Source of the DNA: CAIURC01 sp043777315
GTDB lineage: Bacteria; Verrucomicrobiota; Verrucomicrobiia; Chthoniobacterales; Chthoniobacteraceae
Direction: 5' to 3'
DNA length: 45,809 bases
Assembly (NCBI GenBank): GCA_043777315.1
Contig: JAYVPW010000177.1
Span: 1 to 45,809 of the forward strand
Within the stretch, counting starts at the first letter, position 1; every line of letters begins with the position of its first letter. The notes beneath the pieces are model-generated. The model ran no database searches. It saw only the letters and a program-made list of their open reading frames with translations, and was not told the origin of the DNA. Positions 23,132-30,702 of the stretch are shown here, piece by piece. A program made the translations under genes and the position numbers.

Positions 23132-26100
23132 TCAGCGTGTGTCCAATGCGCTGCGGGACAGCCACGCCGGATCGGGCAGGGCATACGGGCGAAAGGTTTC
23201 GAGACTGCCTTCCTGCTCATTGTAAAAGAGGGCGCGGTGAAGGCCGAGGGCTCCTGCTTTCGGGGAATCGATGAGGCTGGCGGAGTCGTTCGCGCTCATC
23301 TGGAAGACGACGCGCATCTCGAATTCGCTGAGCGCCTTCCGGTTCATGAAGCGGCTGACGTTATTGAAGGTGTCGATCGTCGCGATGATGTGAATGCCGT
23401 GGCTGCTGCCGTCGGTGATGATCTCGTTGAGCTGCGCGCCGGGGCTCGCTTCGGTGTCGCCGGAGGAGAAGGAAAAGTCGTCCTCGTGCCGGAGTTTTTT
23501 GAATTTATGCAGCCCGGAGATGAGCAGGAAAATGGGCGGCGGGACGGAATTTTTTAACCGCGAAGGAGCGAAGGAGCGAAGGGGTGAAGGGGTCGGTTCC
23601 TCCGTGTCCGTCTCTCCGCTGCGATGCCCCGGCTCACTCGATGCCGCACCGCCAGCGCTCCCCTCTTCTTCTTCCTCTTCGCTCCTTCGCTCCTTCGCGG
23701 TAAAGTCCGCATCGCCGCTGAGACGGGCTGTGAGCTCGGCGGCAAGGTCGTTCATCACCTCGGAAATCTCGGTGCCGCGCGCGACGGTGACGGGGTGCGG
23801 GATCGCCGCGAGGATTGCATTTAAAAAGTCGTCGTCCGAGGTGCCGGGCGCGGCTTGGTGGAGCAGGACGAACTTCGCGCCGCCGACCGGGAACTGCGCG
23901 GCGAGCCCGAGCAGTCCGAGCCCCAGCATGGTGAGCGCGGGCTCTTCGCGCTGCCCGACGATGAGGAGATGATTGCCGCTCTGCCGGCGGAAGACGGCTT
24001 CGGTCGGGCCTTTGATGGAATTCGGCGCACCGAGCCACATCCGCGCGACGGACGGGAAGGCGGGCGTCCCGCCTGCCAGTCCCGATGTCACCGCTTCACG
24101 CGAGACGCCTGACTTCCGCTCGAGAAGAATCGCGAGCGGATCGTTCTCGCGGATGTCGGCAGGCGCATTGCCTTCAAACACCACCGGCGTGCGGCGGCGG
24201 ATGTGATGCTTCTCGGCTTGCGCGCTCACCTTCTCCAGCCACTCGTCGCGCTCCTCGTCGGGCAGCCACACGACCTGGAACGGGCTATTGCCTTCGACCG
24301 CTCCGCCAGCATCGTTGTAGATGCCTTCGCCGGGACGCGTGAGGAGGCGCGGCGCGGAATTGCTGTCGTCCATGATGAGATACGCGTCGGCTTCGTTGCA
24401 CTGGAGCGCGACACGAATGACCATCTGGCCGATGGTCGCGCGGGCGAGGGAATACGCGCCGCCGAGGCTCTGCGAACCGAGCAGGACGTGGATGCCAAAC
24501 GCGCGCCCCTGCCGGACGATGCGATCGAAAAGCAGCGACGCGGTCTGCGCCACGGAGTCGTCCTCGACGAAGAATTCCTGGAACTCGTCGATCATCAAAA
24601 GCGAGCGCGGGATGGGCTCGGTGCCACCGGCTTTTTTGTAACCGGCGATGTCCTGCACGCCGAGTTTGCGGAAGAGATCGCCGCGGCGTTTCAGCTCGTC
24701 ATCCACGCGCTGCAAAACGCTGAGCGCGAACTCGCGGTCGCTCTCGATCGCGATGACGCGCGCGTGCGGCAGGCGCTTCGTCGCGTAGCATTTGAACTCC
24801 ACGCCTTTCTTGAAATCGATGAGGTAAAACTCGACCTGCTCCGGCGAGCAGAGCAGCGCGAGATTCGTGATGATGACATGGAAAAGCGTCGATTTTCCCG
24901 AGCCCGTTTTGCCCGCGAAAAGCGCGTGCTGCCGCGTCCCTTTTCCGATCGCGAGGAACTGATGCTTCGTCGCGCCGGTGCGCCCGATCGCGATGCGCAG
25001 TTCGCTCGTCGTGTCGCCGGTCCAGAGCTGATCCGGCGGTGGCGCGATCTGCGCGAACGGCACTTCGACGCGGTTGGAGTCGATGCTGCTTTTGCCGATT
25101 TTGTGGACGAGCGCGACGGCGATCTCGGGCGTCGGCGGCGGGTCGAGGAGGACTTCGTGGGAGGAAGAAACTCCGGGCTGAGAAGTCTGACCTCCGGCGA
25201 CGAACGCTCCATTTTCAAGCTGCAGACAAATGCTGTTTTTGCGCAGCTCGTCGGCGACGAAACCATCGGGGAGCGCGTGTCTTTTGTCCCAATGAATGAT
25301 CGTGAAAATGCCGCAGCGCGGCCCACTCAGCGCGATGCTCTGGAGCCGCCGCGCGGCGGTCTCGCTGAACTGCGCGGGGAAGTCGGCTACGACGAGAAAG
25401 TGATACTTTTCCGCGACGCTGCCGGCCTGCGCGTTGTACTCGGTGATGCTCGCGTACTCGTTGCGCAGATACATCTGGATGACCTTTTCGATGTGCTCGC
25501 TCAGCTCGGCCATGCGCTCCTCGATCTGGTCGCGCTGCGTCCAGATGCGGCGGTGGACGAGGCTCTCCTCGTAATCGGCGAGGTGCATGACTCCGGCGAA
25601 ATTTTCGCCGAGGCCGACGGGATCGAAAAAGGTGAACGCGAGCTTGCCCGGCGGCGTGGTCGTGAGCAGGCGCAGGACGATGTTGTTGATCGCGCCGATG
25701 ATCGCGGGGCCGCCAGATTCGTGCGTCTCGAATAAGACGGAGCCCTGTTGCGGGAAGGTGAGCGCGAGCGGGATTTCGACACGGAAGGCAGGCGTCTCGC
25801 CTGCCGCGGTCGCGCCCGCCGGACAGGCGGGACGCCTGTCTTCCAGCGCCAGCCGGGGATCTTTTGGCAAGGCGTCTGCGACGTCCAATTCCAGGCGCGC
25901 GAATTTCGTCGCGGCGGTGAACTCGATTGGCGGCAGCCACTTTTCCACGAACACGGAATCCCACGGCGGGAAGGTCGCGGAGGTCGCGGCGTTCATCTCG
26001 GCGACCGCCGCAAAAATGGGCGTGATCTCGCGCTGCCAGTCGGCGACGAGCTCGGCCCAGCGCGAAGATTCCTCGGCGTCGATCGCGGCGATTTCGGAGT

Positions 26101-27256
26101 CGTGCGCCTCGGTGAACTGCTCCGTCCGCGCTGCGGATTCGGCGGTGAAGTGCGCGAGCTTTTCCTCGCGATCATCACCGACCGCGCGCAGCCGGGGCAC
26201 GAGCATCTCGGCGCCTTTTGAAAAAATCCGCGGGATCTGCGTCTCGATTTTTCGTCGCGCCGTCGCCTCAAATTCCGCCTCGATCGTCCCGGAGCGTTCC
26301 CACTGCCCCCGCACCGCTTCGGCGACTTCCTCAAACTCCTCCTCGAGCCGCGCCCGCTCGGCCGCTCGGATCGATTCCGCCGCGCCTTCGCTCGCCTGCG
26401 CGAGCTGCTTCGCCTCCCGCAGCGACGTCGCGATTTGGATCGCCGCATTTTTGCTCTGCGCCCCGCCGATCAAGTAAATCAGCGAGATCGCGAGCGTCAG
26501 GAGCAGCGTCACCGCGCCGGCGACGCCGAAACTTTGCGGCCCGAGCGCAAAGGCAATTCCCGCGCCCGCGACCACCACGACCGGGACGGTCACCGCCATT
26601 GGCACCACGCCGAAAAGCCGCGGAATCGCCCGGCTCGCCGAGCGCTCGAGTTGCTCCGCATTTTGGCTGAGCCGGCTGGTCAGCTCGCCGAGCAACTGCT
26701 CCTGCCCGAACTCCGACAAATCCCAGTCGCCGGCGCGCGCTTTCAGCACCCGCTGGAAGATGCCGTAGCCGCGGAAAACTTTGCGCGCCCGCGTCTCCTC
26801 CTCCGCGAGCACCGCGCGCTGCTCGGCGAGCGATTTGTTGAATTGGTTGAACGCCGCGTTCGCCGCCTTTTGTCCCGCGGTGCGCTTTCGTTCGGCGCGG
26901 AACTGCTGCTTCTGCAGGTCGCCCATCCACTGCTGTTTCGCCGCCTGCGCGCGCTTCGGCAGGTTGCGCAAGCCGACCATTTGCAGCCGCTGCACGCGCG
27001 CCCGCCGCGCCTCGTACGTCTCGCGCAAACGCGTCTCGTGCTCCGCCGATTCCGTCTGTTTCGCCGCGATTTGCGACTCAGCGCGGGTCCGCGTTTTCTC
27101 GGTGCCCTCGCGAAATCTCCGGTCGCTCGCAAAGCGCCGCGCGCGCAGGTCGCCGGTGAGCTGCGTCTCGCGTTTCGTGAAGTCGGCGAGCGTCGATTTA
27201 AGACGCGCGAGCAGCTCGAGGCTGCGGTCCACGCGGAGGTCGGTCGGGCTATTCAC
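23132..27256 (-). CDS. FtsK/SpoIIIE-type ATPase, EccC-like, of a type VII-like secretion locus
   Basis: A 1374-residue membrane ATPase. Layout: N-terminal coiled coil (1-210), two membrane segments (about 216-265: VPVVVVAGAGIAFALG, LLLTLAISLIYLIGG), a second coiled coil (270-430), a poorly conserved middle, then an active FtsK/SpoIIIE domain with Walker A AGKTGSGKSTLF near residue 780 and Walker B SLLMIDEFQEFF near 885. A second, degenerate ATPase domain (1075-1374) has LLIVGQREEPALT in place of a P-loop. EccC/EssC proteins likewise chain several such domains and pump WXG100 proteins. Three short repeats are inserted in frame (residues about 471-491, 1047-1067 and 1184-1234), in linkers. It overlaps the 70-residue helical gene upstream by 8 bases. 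No EccB, EccD, EccE or mycosin is present. Confidence 0.85.
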   Translation of the reverse strand: MNSPTDLRVDRSLELLARLKSTLADFTKRETQLTGDLRARRFASDRRFREGTEKTRTRAESQIAAKQTESAEHETRLRETYEARRARVQRLQMVGLRNLPKRAQAAKQQWMGDLQKQQFRAERKRTAGQKAANAAFNQFNKSLAEQRAVLAEEETRARKVFRGYGIFQRVLKARAGDWDLSEFGQEQLLGELTSRLSQNAEQLERSASRAIPRLFGVVPMAVTVPVVVVAGAGIAFALGPQSFGVAGAVTLLLTLAISLIYLIGGAQSKNAAIQIATSLREAKQLAQASEGAAESIRAAERARLEEEFEEVAEAVRGQWERSGTIEAEFEATARRKIETQIPRIFSKGAEMLVPRLRAVGDDREEKLAHFTAESAARTEQFTEAHDSEIAAIDAEESSRWAELVADWQREITPIFAAVAEMNAATSATFPPWDSVFVEKWLPPIEFTAATKFARLELDVADALPKDPRLALEDRRPACPAGATAAGETPAFRVEIPLALTFPQQGSVLFETHESGGPAIIGAINNIVLRLLTTTPPGKLAFTFFDPVGLGENFAGVMHLADYEESLVHRRIWTQRDQIEERMAELSEHIEKVIQMYLRNEYASITEYNAQAGSVAEKYHFLVVADFPAQFSETAARRLQSIALSGPRCGIFTIIHWDKRHALPDGFVADELRKNSICLQLENGAFVAGGQTSQPGVSSSHEVLLDPPPTPEIAVALVHKIGKSSIDSNRVEVPFAQIAPPPDQLWTGDTTSELRIAIGRTGATKHQFLAIGKGTRQHALFAGKTGSGKSTLFHVIITNLALLCSPEQVEFYLIDFKKGVEFKCYATKRLPHARVIAIESDREFALSVLQRVDDELKRRGDLFRKLGVQDIAGYKKAGGTEPIPRSLLMIDEFQEFFVEDDSVAQTASLLFDRIVRQGRAFGIHVLLGSQSLGGAYSLARATIGQMVIRVALQCNEADAYLIMDDSNSAPRLLTRPGEGIYNDAGGAVEGNSPFQVVWLPDEERDEWLEKVSAQAEKHHIRRRTPVVFEGNAPADIRENDPLAILLERKSGVSREAVTSGLAGGTPAFPSVARMWLGAPNSIKGPTEAVFRRQSGNHLLIVGQREEPALTMLGLGLLGLAAQFPVGGAKFVLLHQAAPGTSDDDFLNAILAAIPHPVTVARGTEISEVMNDLAAELTARLSGDADFTAKERRSEEEEEEGSAGGAASSEPGHRSGETDTEEPTPSPLRSFAPSRLKNSVPPPIFLLISGLHKFKKLRHEDDFSFSSGDTEASPGAQLNEIITDGSSHGIHIIATIDTFNNVSRFMNRKALSEFEMRVVFQMSANDSASLIDSPKAGALGLHRALFYNEQEGSLETFRPYALPDPAWLSRSALDTR
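23554..23705. repeat. Paired inverted tandem repeat inside the FtsK-like gene
   Basis: The left arm has ACCGCGAAGG followed by AGCGAAGG units (23556-23592). The right arm (23671-23705) is its inverse, CTTCGCTCCTTCGCTCCTTC then GCGGT. The shared core is about 25 bp without mismatch. The spacer is about 78 bases. The protein reads through it as a Glu-rich, then Ser/Pro/Arg-rich linker in the second ATPase domain. Confidence 0.88.
24055..24116. repeat. GGAAG/CTTCC palindromic repeat, copy 2 (inside the FtsK-like gene)
   Basis: 62 bp, starting GGAAGGCGGGCGTCCCGCCT and ending GAGACGCCTGACTTCC. The protein reads it as a stretch that includes GLAGGTPAFPS. It is the same family as 15091, 25783 and 43685, and lies in the linker between the two ATPase domains. 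Confidence 0.85.
25783..25844. repeat. GGAAG/CTTCC palindromic repeat, copy 3 (inside the FtsK-like gene)
   Basis: 62 bp, starting GGAAGGCAGGCGTCTCGCCT and ending GGGACGCCTGTCTTCC. The protein reads it as DRRPACPAGATAAGETPAF. It has the same length as copy 2 in the same gene, 1.7 kb away. Confidence 0.87.
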
Positions 27257-27461
27257 AGTCGATGTGGACCTTCCTCAAAAGGGTGTCGATTTCCCCGATC
27301 ACCAGCGTCGCGCGGGCGATGTCGTGGCCGAGATGTTCGAGATACGCCTTCTCGAATTGCTGGCTCTTCACATCGCTCCACGAGACCTGCGTCTGCTGCC
27401 ACTCGAGCGACAAATCTTTGACTGCCTGCGCGAGTTTGGCCGCGCTGCCGTGAGTGCTCAT
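27249..27461 (-). CDS. Small helical WXG100-like protein of the type VII-like locus
   Basis: 70 residues, mostly helical, with two tryptophans in LSLEWQQTQVSWSDVKS followed by FEKAYLEHLGHDI. Size, helicity and central Trp resemble the WXG100/ESAT-6 class, though W-x-G itself is absent. Its 3' end overlaps the start of the FtsK-like ATPase gene, implying coupled translation and a stoichiometric partner or substrate. An accessory subunit is the alternative. Confidence 0.75.
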   Translation of the reverse strand: MSTHGSAAKLAQAVKDLSLEWQQTQVSWSDVKSQQFEKAYLEHLGHDIARATLVIGEIDTLLRKVHIDCE

Positions 27462-27466
27462 CGGGA

Positions 27467-27575
27467 GGAATTTAGCATTTGAGATCGAGCATTTAGCATT
27501 TGGAAAAGTCGCCGGAAAGGGTGCGGCTCAGGCATCGGAGAAATGCTCAATGTGAAATCCTAAATGCTAAATTCC
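27467..27575. repeat. Paired inverted repeat with ATTTAGCATTTG units
   Basis: The left arm (27467-27503) contains GGAATTTAGCATTTG and a second GCATTTAGCATTTGG. The right arm (27541-27575) is inverse, ending CCTAAATGCTAAATTCC. The outer 14 bases match exactly. It fills the gap between the 70-residue gene and the 164-residue gene. Confidence 0.82.
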
Positions 27576-28061
27576 GCCCGCTTCGGGCGGCGCGGTTTCC
27601 GAGTAGGCTTCCAGCGTTTTCTGCGCCTGCACGAGATAGGTCAGCGCCTTCGGCATTTCGTAGTCGAGAAAGTGGCGCAGCCCTTCCAGCCGCTTCATCA
27701 GCGGGTCGGCGACACTGTCGAATTTTCGGTTCCAATTCTTCACGTTGCGCAGCTTTTCCTCCGCCTCCGCGACCAGCTTTCTGCCTTTTAAAACCGCCGC
27801 CTCCTGCGCCGACATCGTTTGCTTCAGCCCGGAAAGTTTCGCGCTGAAAAGCTCCTGCTCGGACTGCTCCAGGACACGCCGGCGTTTGCGCAGCTCGCCC
27901 TCCCAATGCATCCGCCGATCGTGCTGCACCCAATGCCGCGTGCGCCGCACCGCGTCACCGACTTCATCGACCGACTGATGCGCAGTCGTGAGGAAAATGA
28001 TCAGGTTCGCCCGGAAATATTCGAGCGCCTCGACTGACGTGACTTTCGCCTGCTCAGCCAT
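27567..28061 (-). CDS. Coiled-coil protein of the type VII-like locus
   Basis: 164 residues, almost wholly helical, with heptad-rich LEQSEQELFSAKLSGLKQTM and VLKGRKLVAEAEEKLRNV. No signal peptide or membrane segment is visible and I recognise no family. It lies between the WXG100 gene and the 70-residue gene in one minus-strand run, which makes it a likely chaperone, scaffold or substrate of the FtsK-like ATPase. The 3' end overlaps the arm of the 27467-27575 repeat, so the last residues (PPEAGGI) may be repeat-derived. Confidence 0.7.
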   Translation of the reverse strand: MAEQAKVTSVEALEYFRANLIIFLTTAHQSVDEVGDAVRRTRHWVQHDRRMHWEGELRKRRRVLEQSEQELFSAKLSGLKQTMSAQEAAVLKGRKLVAEAEEKLRNVKNWNRKFDSVADPLMKRLEGLRHFLDYEMPKALTYLVQAQKTLEAYSETAPPEAGGI

Positions 28062-28077
28062 TTCGGGGGAGAAGAGT

Positions 28078-28157
28078 TGAAGCAGGAAAACAGGAAAACA
28101 GGAATCGGAGTTGGATCAATCAGGTGCCCTTTTCTGTTTTCCTGTTTTCCTGCTTCA
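28078..28157. repeat. Paired inverted tandem repeat with GGAAAACA units
   Basis: Perfect 24-bp arms: TGAAGCAGGAAAACAGGAAA and on to ACAG (28078-28101), and its exact inverse at 28134-28157, with a 32-base spacer. Each arm holds CAGGAAAA repeats. It sits between the WXG100 gene and the coiled-coil gene and would form a strong hairpin in their mRNA. Confidence 0.9.
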
Positions 28158-28172
28158 TCCGGTCGGTGTGCC

Positions 28173-28445
28173 TCAACGCTGGCCGAGATATTCTTCGATG
28201 CGCTGCGCTTTTCGCAGGAGGAATGGGGTATGTTTCTCCGAAACTTCGGTGAACTTTTTCAGCACTTTCATCGTGGCGAGAAATTCCTCGGCGAACTTCT
28301 CGTGCTCCTGATCCTGCCACGTGCTGCCGAGCGCGGCGAACCGTGCTTGCAGCGACTGCGCCCGCGCCGCCGCGTCGTCGTTGAAGCGCTTGAGCTCCTT
28401 CGCGAAGCGGCGCACTTCTTCGGGATCCATGATCGCTTGAGCCAT
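28173..28445 (-). CDS. WXG100-family protein
   Basis: 90 residues, two helices with a central turn: MDPEEVRRFAKELKRFNDDA, then GSTWQDQEHEKFAEEF, where W-Q-D takes the W-x-G place, and a second helix to the C terminus. This is the size and layout of type VII secreted WXG100 proteins, including the acidic/aromatic residues after the turn. The ATG at 28445 is chosen; an upstream in-frame start adds 18 non-homologous residues. First gene of the minus-strand run leading to the FtsK-like ATPase. Confidence 0.85.
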   Translation of the reverse strand: MAQAIMDPEEVRRFAKELKRFNDDAAARAQSLQARFAALGSTWQDQEHEKFAEEFLATMKVLKKFTEVSEKHTPFLLRKAQRIEEYLGQR

Positions 28446-28612
28446 AATTTTTCCTTCGGTTGAGAGGGGAGTTTTGCGGGAGGGAAATCGCGGAACCAAC
28501 GCTGATCGTGAGCGGATTCGGCAGCGAGAAAGTGAGCGGCTGAAACTGGAACTTCAACCGAGAATGGCGGCGTTCGTGGTGAAGAAAAAGGGCGGGAATG
28601 GTGCTTTTTCGG

Positions 28613-28741
28613 GTCATCCTGAGCGGAGTGAAGCGCCAGCGGAACGCAGTCGAAGGACCTCTTACTTCTCCCCTCCGTGCGCGCGCAACGGGGGAAAAGT
28701 AAGAGGTCCTGCGACTCCGCTGGCGCTGCGCTCAGGATGAC
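28613..28741. repeat. GTCATCCTGAGC inverted repeat, copy 1
   Basis: 129 bp beginning GTCATCCTGAGCGGAGTGAA and ending GCTGCGCTCAGGATGAC. Internal arms GGACCTCTTAC and GTAAGAGGTCC also pair. Copy 2 is at 29479-29621. With the element, the 28446-28786 gap holds no gene that I can support. Confidence 0.85.
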
Positions 28742-28786
28742 GGGAATGGGCTGCCGCGTCTTGTGACACTCTATCCAGAAACGCAA

Positions 28787-28814
28787 AAACGCCCCGACTT
28801 GCGTCGGGGCGTTT
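28787..28814 (-). terminator. Rho-independent terminator after the RRM gene
   Basis: A perfect 12-bp stem AAACGCCCCGAC / GTCGGGGCGTTT with loop TTGC. Read on the minus strand it lies 31 bases after the stop of the RRM gene and ends in a short T run from the complement of the A tract. Confidence 0.85.
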
Positions 28815-28845
28815 GAAACTGAATGAAACGATCCCGGAGGAGCGA

Positions 28846-29190
28846 TTAGTAGCGGCTGCGTCCGCCGCCACCACCACCACCACCGCCACCGCCGCCGCCG
28901 CCGTAGGAACGGCCACCGCCGCCGCCGCCGCCCGCGCGGTCCTCACGAGGACGCGCTTCGTTGACGGTGAGAGGACGGCCATTCACGGTCTTGCCGTGGA
29001 AGAGGCTGATCGCTTTCTGAGCTTCTTCGGACGAGGACATCGTGACGAAGCCGAAGCCGCGGGATTGGCCCGTGGCGCGGTCTTGCATGAGAGCGGTCTC
29101 GGTGACCGTGCCCGCTTGCGCGAAAAGGTCGGAGATATCGTTCTCGGTGGAGTCGAAGGAGAGATTCCCGACGTAGAGTTTACTGGACAT
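28846..29190 (-). CDS. RRM RNA-binding protein with glycine-rich tail
   Basis: 114 residues: one RRM (RNP2 KLYVGNLSF at the start, RNP1 GQSRGFGFVTM near residue 44, then GRPLTVNEARPRED) and a tail that is almost pure glycine ending in RSRY. Bacterial proteins of this kind are cold-induced RNA chaperones, resembling cyanobacterial Rbp proteins. The ATG at 29190 directly precedes the RRM. Long GGC/GGT runs make the tail prone to length changes. A terminator follows. Confidence 0.95.
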   Translation of the reverse strand: MSSKLYVGNLSFDSTENDISDLFAQAGTVTETALMQDRATGQSRGFGFVTMSSSEEAQKAISLFHGKTVNGRPLTVNEARPREDRAGGGGGGGRSYGGGGGGGGGGGGGGRSRY

Positions 29191-29478
29191 ACTGATTGGT
29201 TTTCTAACTTGAACGCGGAGCGACTGAGGCTGTTCCCGAGAATCGGATTTCAAATCGCCACTGAAAGAAGACCACGGATTTGAAACCGCGTTACCAACTC
29301 AACTAGCAATCCACCAACTGCACTGCTCTGAACGAACGCCCGGAAGAGAACATGGATCGTCCAAAGCGCAACTTCTCATTTTGTGAGCAGTCCCCTTCTT
29401 CGTCGGCCGCTTCTTCCGCTTCGTGTGGGCGAACTCCTCGGGTGTCGGCCACACGATCAGAGGCGCGCACATCGTTCC
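29191..29478. other. Non-coding upstream region of the RRM gene
   Basis: No gene is supported here. Close to the RRM start, an imperfect inverted pair (CGGATTTCAAATC near 29242, CGGATTTGAAACC near 29275) could form a leader structure. RRM genes of this type are often cold-regulated through their leaders, but nothing here proves it. No clear promoter boxes were found. Confidence 0.35.
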
Positions 29479-29621
29479 GTCATCCTGAGCGGAGCGACAG
29501 CGGAGCGACAGCGGAGTCGAAGGACCTCTCGCTATTTCCCCGCTCGGCGCGCGTCTCGCCGGGGGAGATAGCGAGAGGTCCTTCGACTGCGCCCGCAAAG
29601 CCGGGCTTCGCTCAGGATGAC
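29479..29621. repeat. GTCATCCTGAGC inverted repeat, copy 2
   Basis: 143 bp beginning GTCATCCTGAGCGGAGCGAC and ending GCTTCGCTCAGGATGAC, with inner arms GGACCTCTCGCTAT and ATAGCGAGAGGTCC. It shows a short tandem GGAGCGACAGC duplication in the left arm. It ends 29 bases before the 3' end of purQ. Confidence 0.88.
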
Positions 29622-29650
29622 AGGCGTTTTGGACGCGCTCCGCACGTTTC

Positions 29651-30352
29651 CTACGCAGCCTTCCGCGCTCCGAGCTCGATCAGGATCGATTCGAAAATCA
29701 CGCGCCCATCCGTGCTGCCGAGCCGTGCGTCGCAGGCTCGCTCGGGATGCGGCATGAGGCCGAAAATATTGCGCGCGGCGTTGCAGATTCCCGCGATATT
29801 TTCGACCGAACCGTTGGGATTCGCCGCGTCCGTCGTCGCGCCGTTCGCGTCGCAATATCGGAGCAGCACCTGCCGCCCGCGATTCAAGTCGCGGAGCGTC
29901 GCAGCGTCGGCGACGTAGCTCCCCTCCCCGTGCGCGATGGGGAGATTCAGGACGGAGCCGGTGATCGCCGTGTTGGTCCACGGCGTCGTGAAATTCTCGA
30001 CGCGGACCTTCACGTGCTCGCAGCGAAAATGGAGGTCGCGGTTGCGGACGAGTGCGCCGGGGAGGAGTTGCGCTTCGCAGAGGATTTGGAAGCCGTTGCA
30101 GACGCCGAGGACAAATTTGCCGCGCGCCGCCTCCTCGACGACCGACTTCATCACCGGCGAAAAGCGCGCGATCGCGCCGCAGCGCAGATAGTCGCCGTAG
30201 GAAAAACCGCCCGGCAGGACGATCAAATCGTAGCCGGCGACGGACGTTTCCTTGTGCCAGACGAACTCCGTCTCGACGCCGAATTCGCGCAGCGCGAGGA
30301 CGCAATCCTGATCGCAATTGGAACCGGGAAACCGGATGACGGCGGCTTTCAT
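29651..30352 (-). CDS. purQ: Phosphoribosylformylglycinamidine synthase, glutaminase subunit PurQ
   Basis: Supplies ammonia to PurL in the fourth step of purine synthesis. 233 residues. Start KAAVIRFPGSNCDQDCVLAL, nucleophile FVLGVCNGFQILCEAQLLPG (Cys near residue 91), and NIFGLMPHPERACD with the catalytic His-Glu. It overlaps the end of purS by TGATG, the usual order purS-purQ. PurL is not in the window. Confidence 0.97.
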   Translation of the reverse strand: MKAAVIRFPGSNCDQDCVLALREFGVETEFVWHKETSVAGYDLIVLPGGFSYGDYLRCGAIARFSPVMKSVVEEAARGKFVLGVCNGFQILCEAQLLPGALVRNRDLHFRCEHVKVRVENFTTPWTNTAITGSVLNLPIAHGEGSYVADAATLRDLNRGRQVLLRYCDANGATTDAANPNGSVENIAGICNAARNIFGLMPHPERACDARLGSTDGRVIFESILIELGARKAA

Positions 30353-30585
30353 CACTTCTCCAAAGTCAGCTCGTAATCCTCGATCACCGGGTTTGAAAGC
30401 AGGTCGCGGCAAAGCTCGTGGAGCTGCGCCTCGGACTCGGTGCCGTCGAGCTCGAGCTCGATCAATTTCCCCACCCGCGCCGAGCTCACCGATGGCAGGC
30501 CGTGATGATGAATCGCCTCCCGCACCGCGACTCCCTGCGGGTCGAGCACACTGCGTTTTGGCATCACGAAGACCTTGGCTTTCAT
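30352..30585 (-). CDS. purS: Phosphoribosylformylglycinamidine synthase subunit PurS
   Basis: 77 residues, the usual PurS size. KAKVFVMPKRSVLDPQGVAV and LPSVSSARVGKLIELELDG are the family blocks. It bridges PurL and PurQ in the small-PurL type FGAM synthase. Coupled to purQ by overlapping codons. Confidence 0.96.
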   Translation of the reverse strand: MKAKVFVMPKRSVLDPQGVAVREAIHHHGLPSVSSARVGKLIELELDGTESEAQLHELCRDLLSNPVIEDYELTLEK

Positions 30586-30702
30586 AGGCGCGCGAGAGTA
30601 GGAGCCGGAGCTGCGAGTGCAACCCGGAAACGCGTTTTTTTCCCGCCGGTGGCGGGCAAAAAGCCGGGTGACAAGGCCGAAACGATCTGCCTATCGTCCG
30701 GC

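Noticed and set aside
30589..30702. Purine riboswitch upstream of purS
   Set aside because: No recognisable purine riboswitch core in the region before purS; the bases there are a plain GC-rich spacer.
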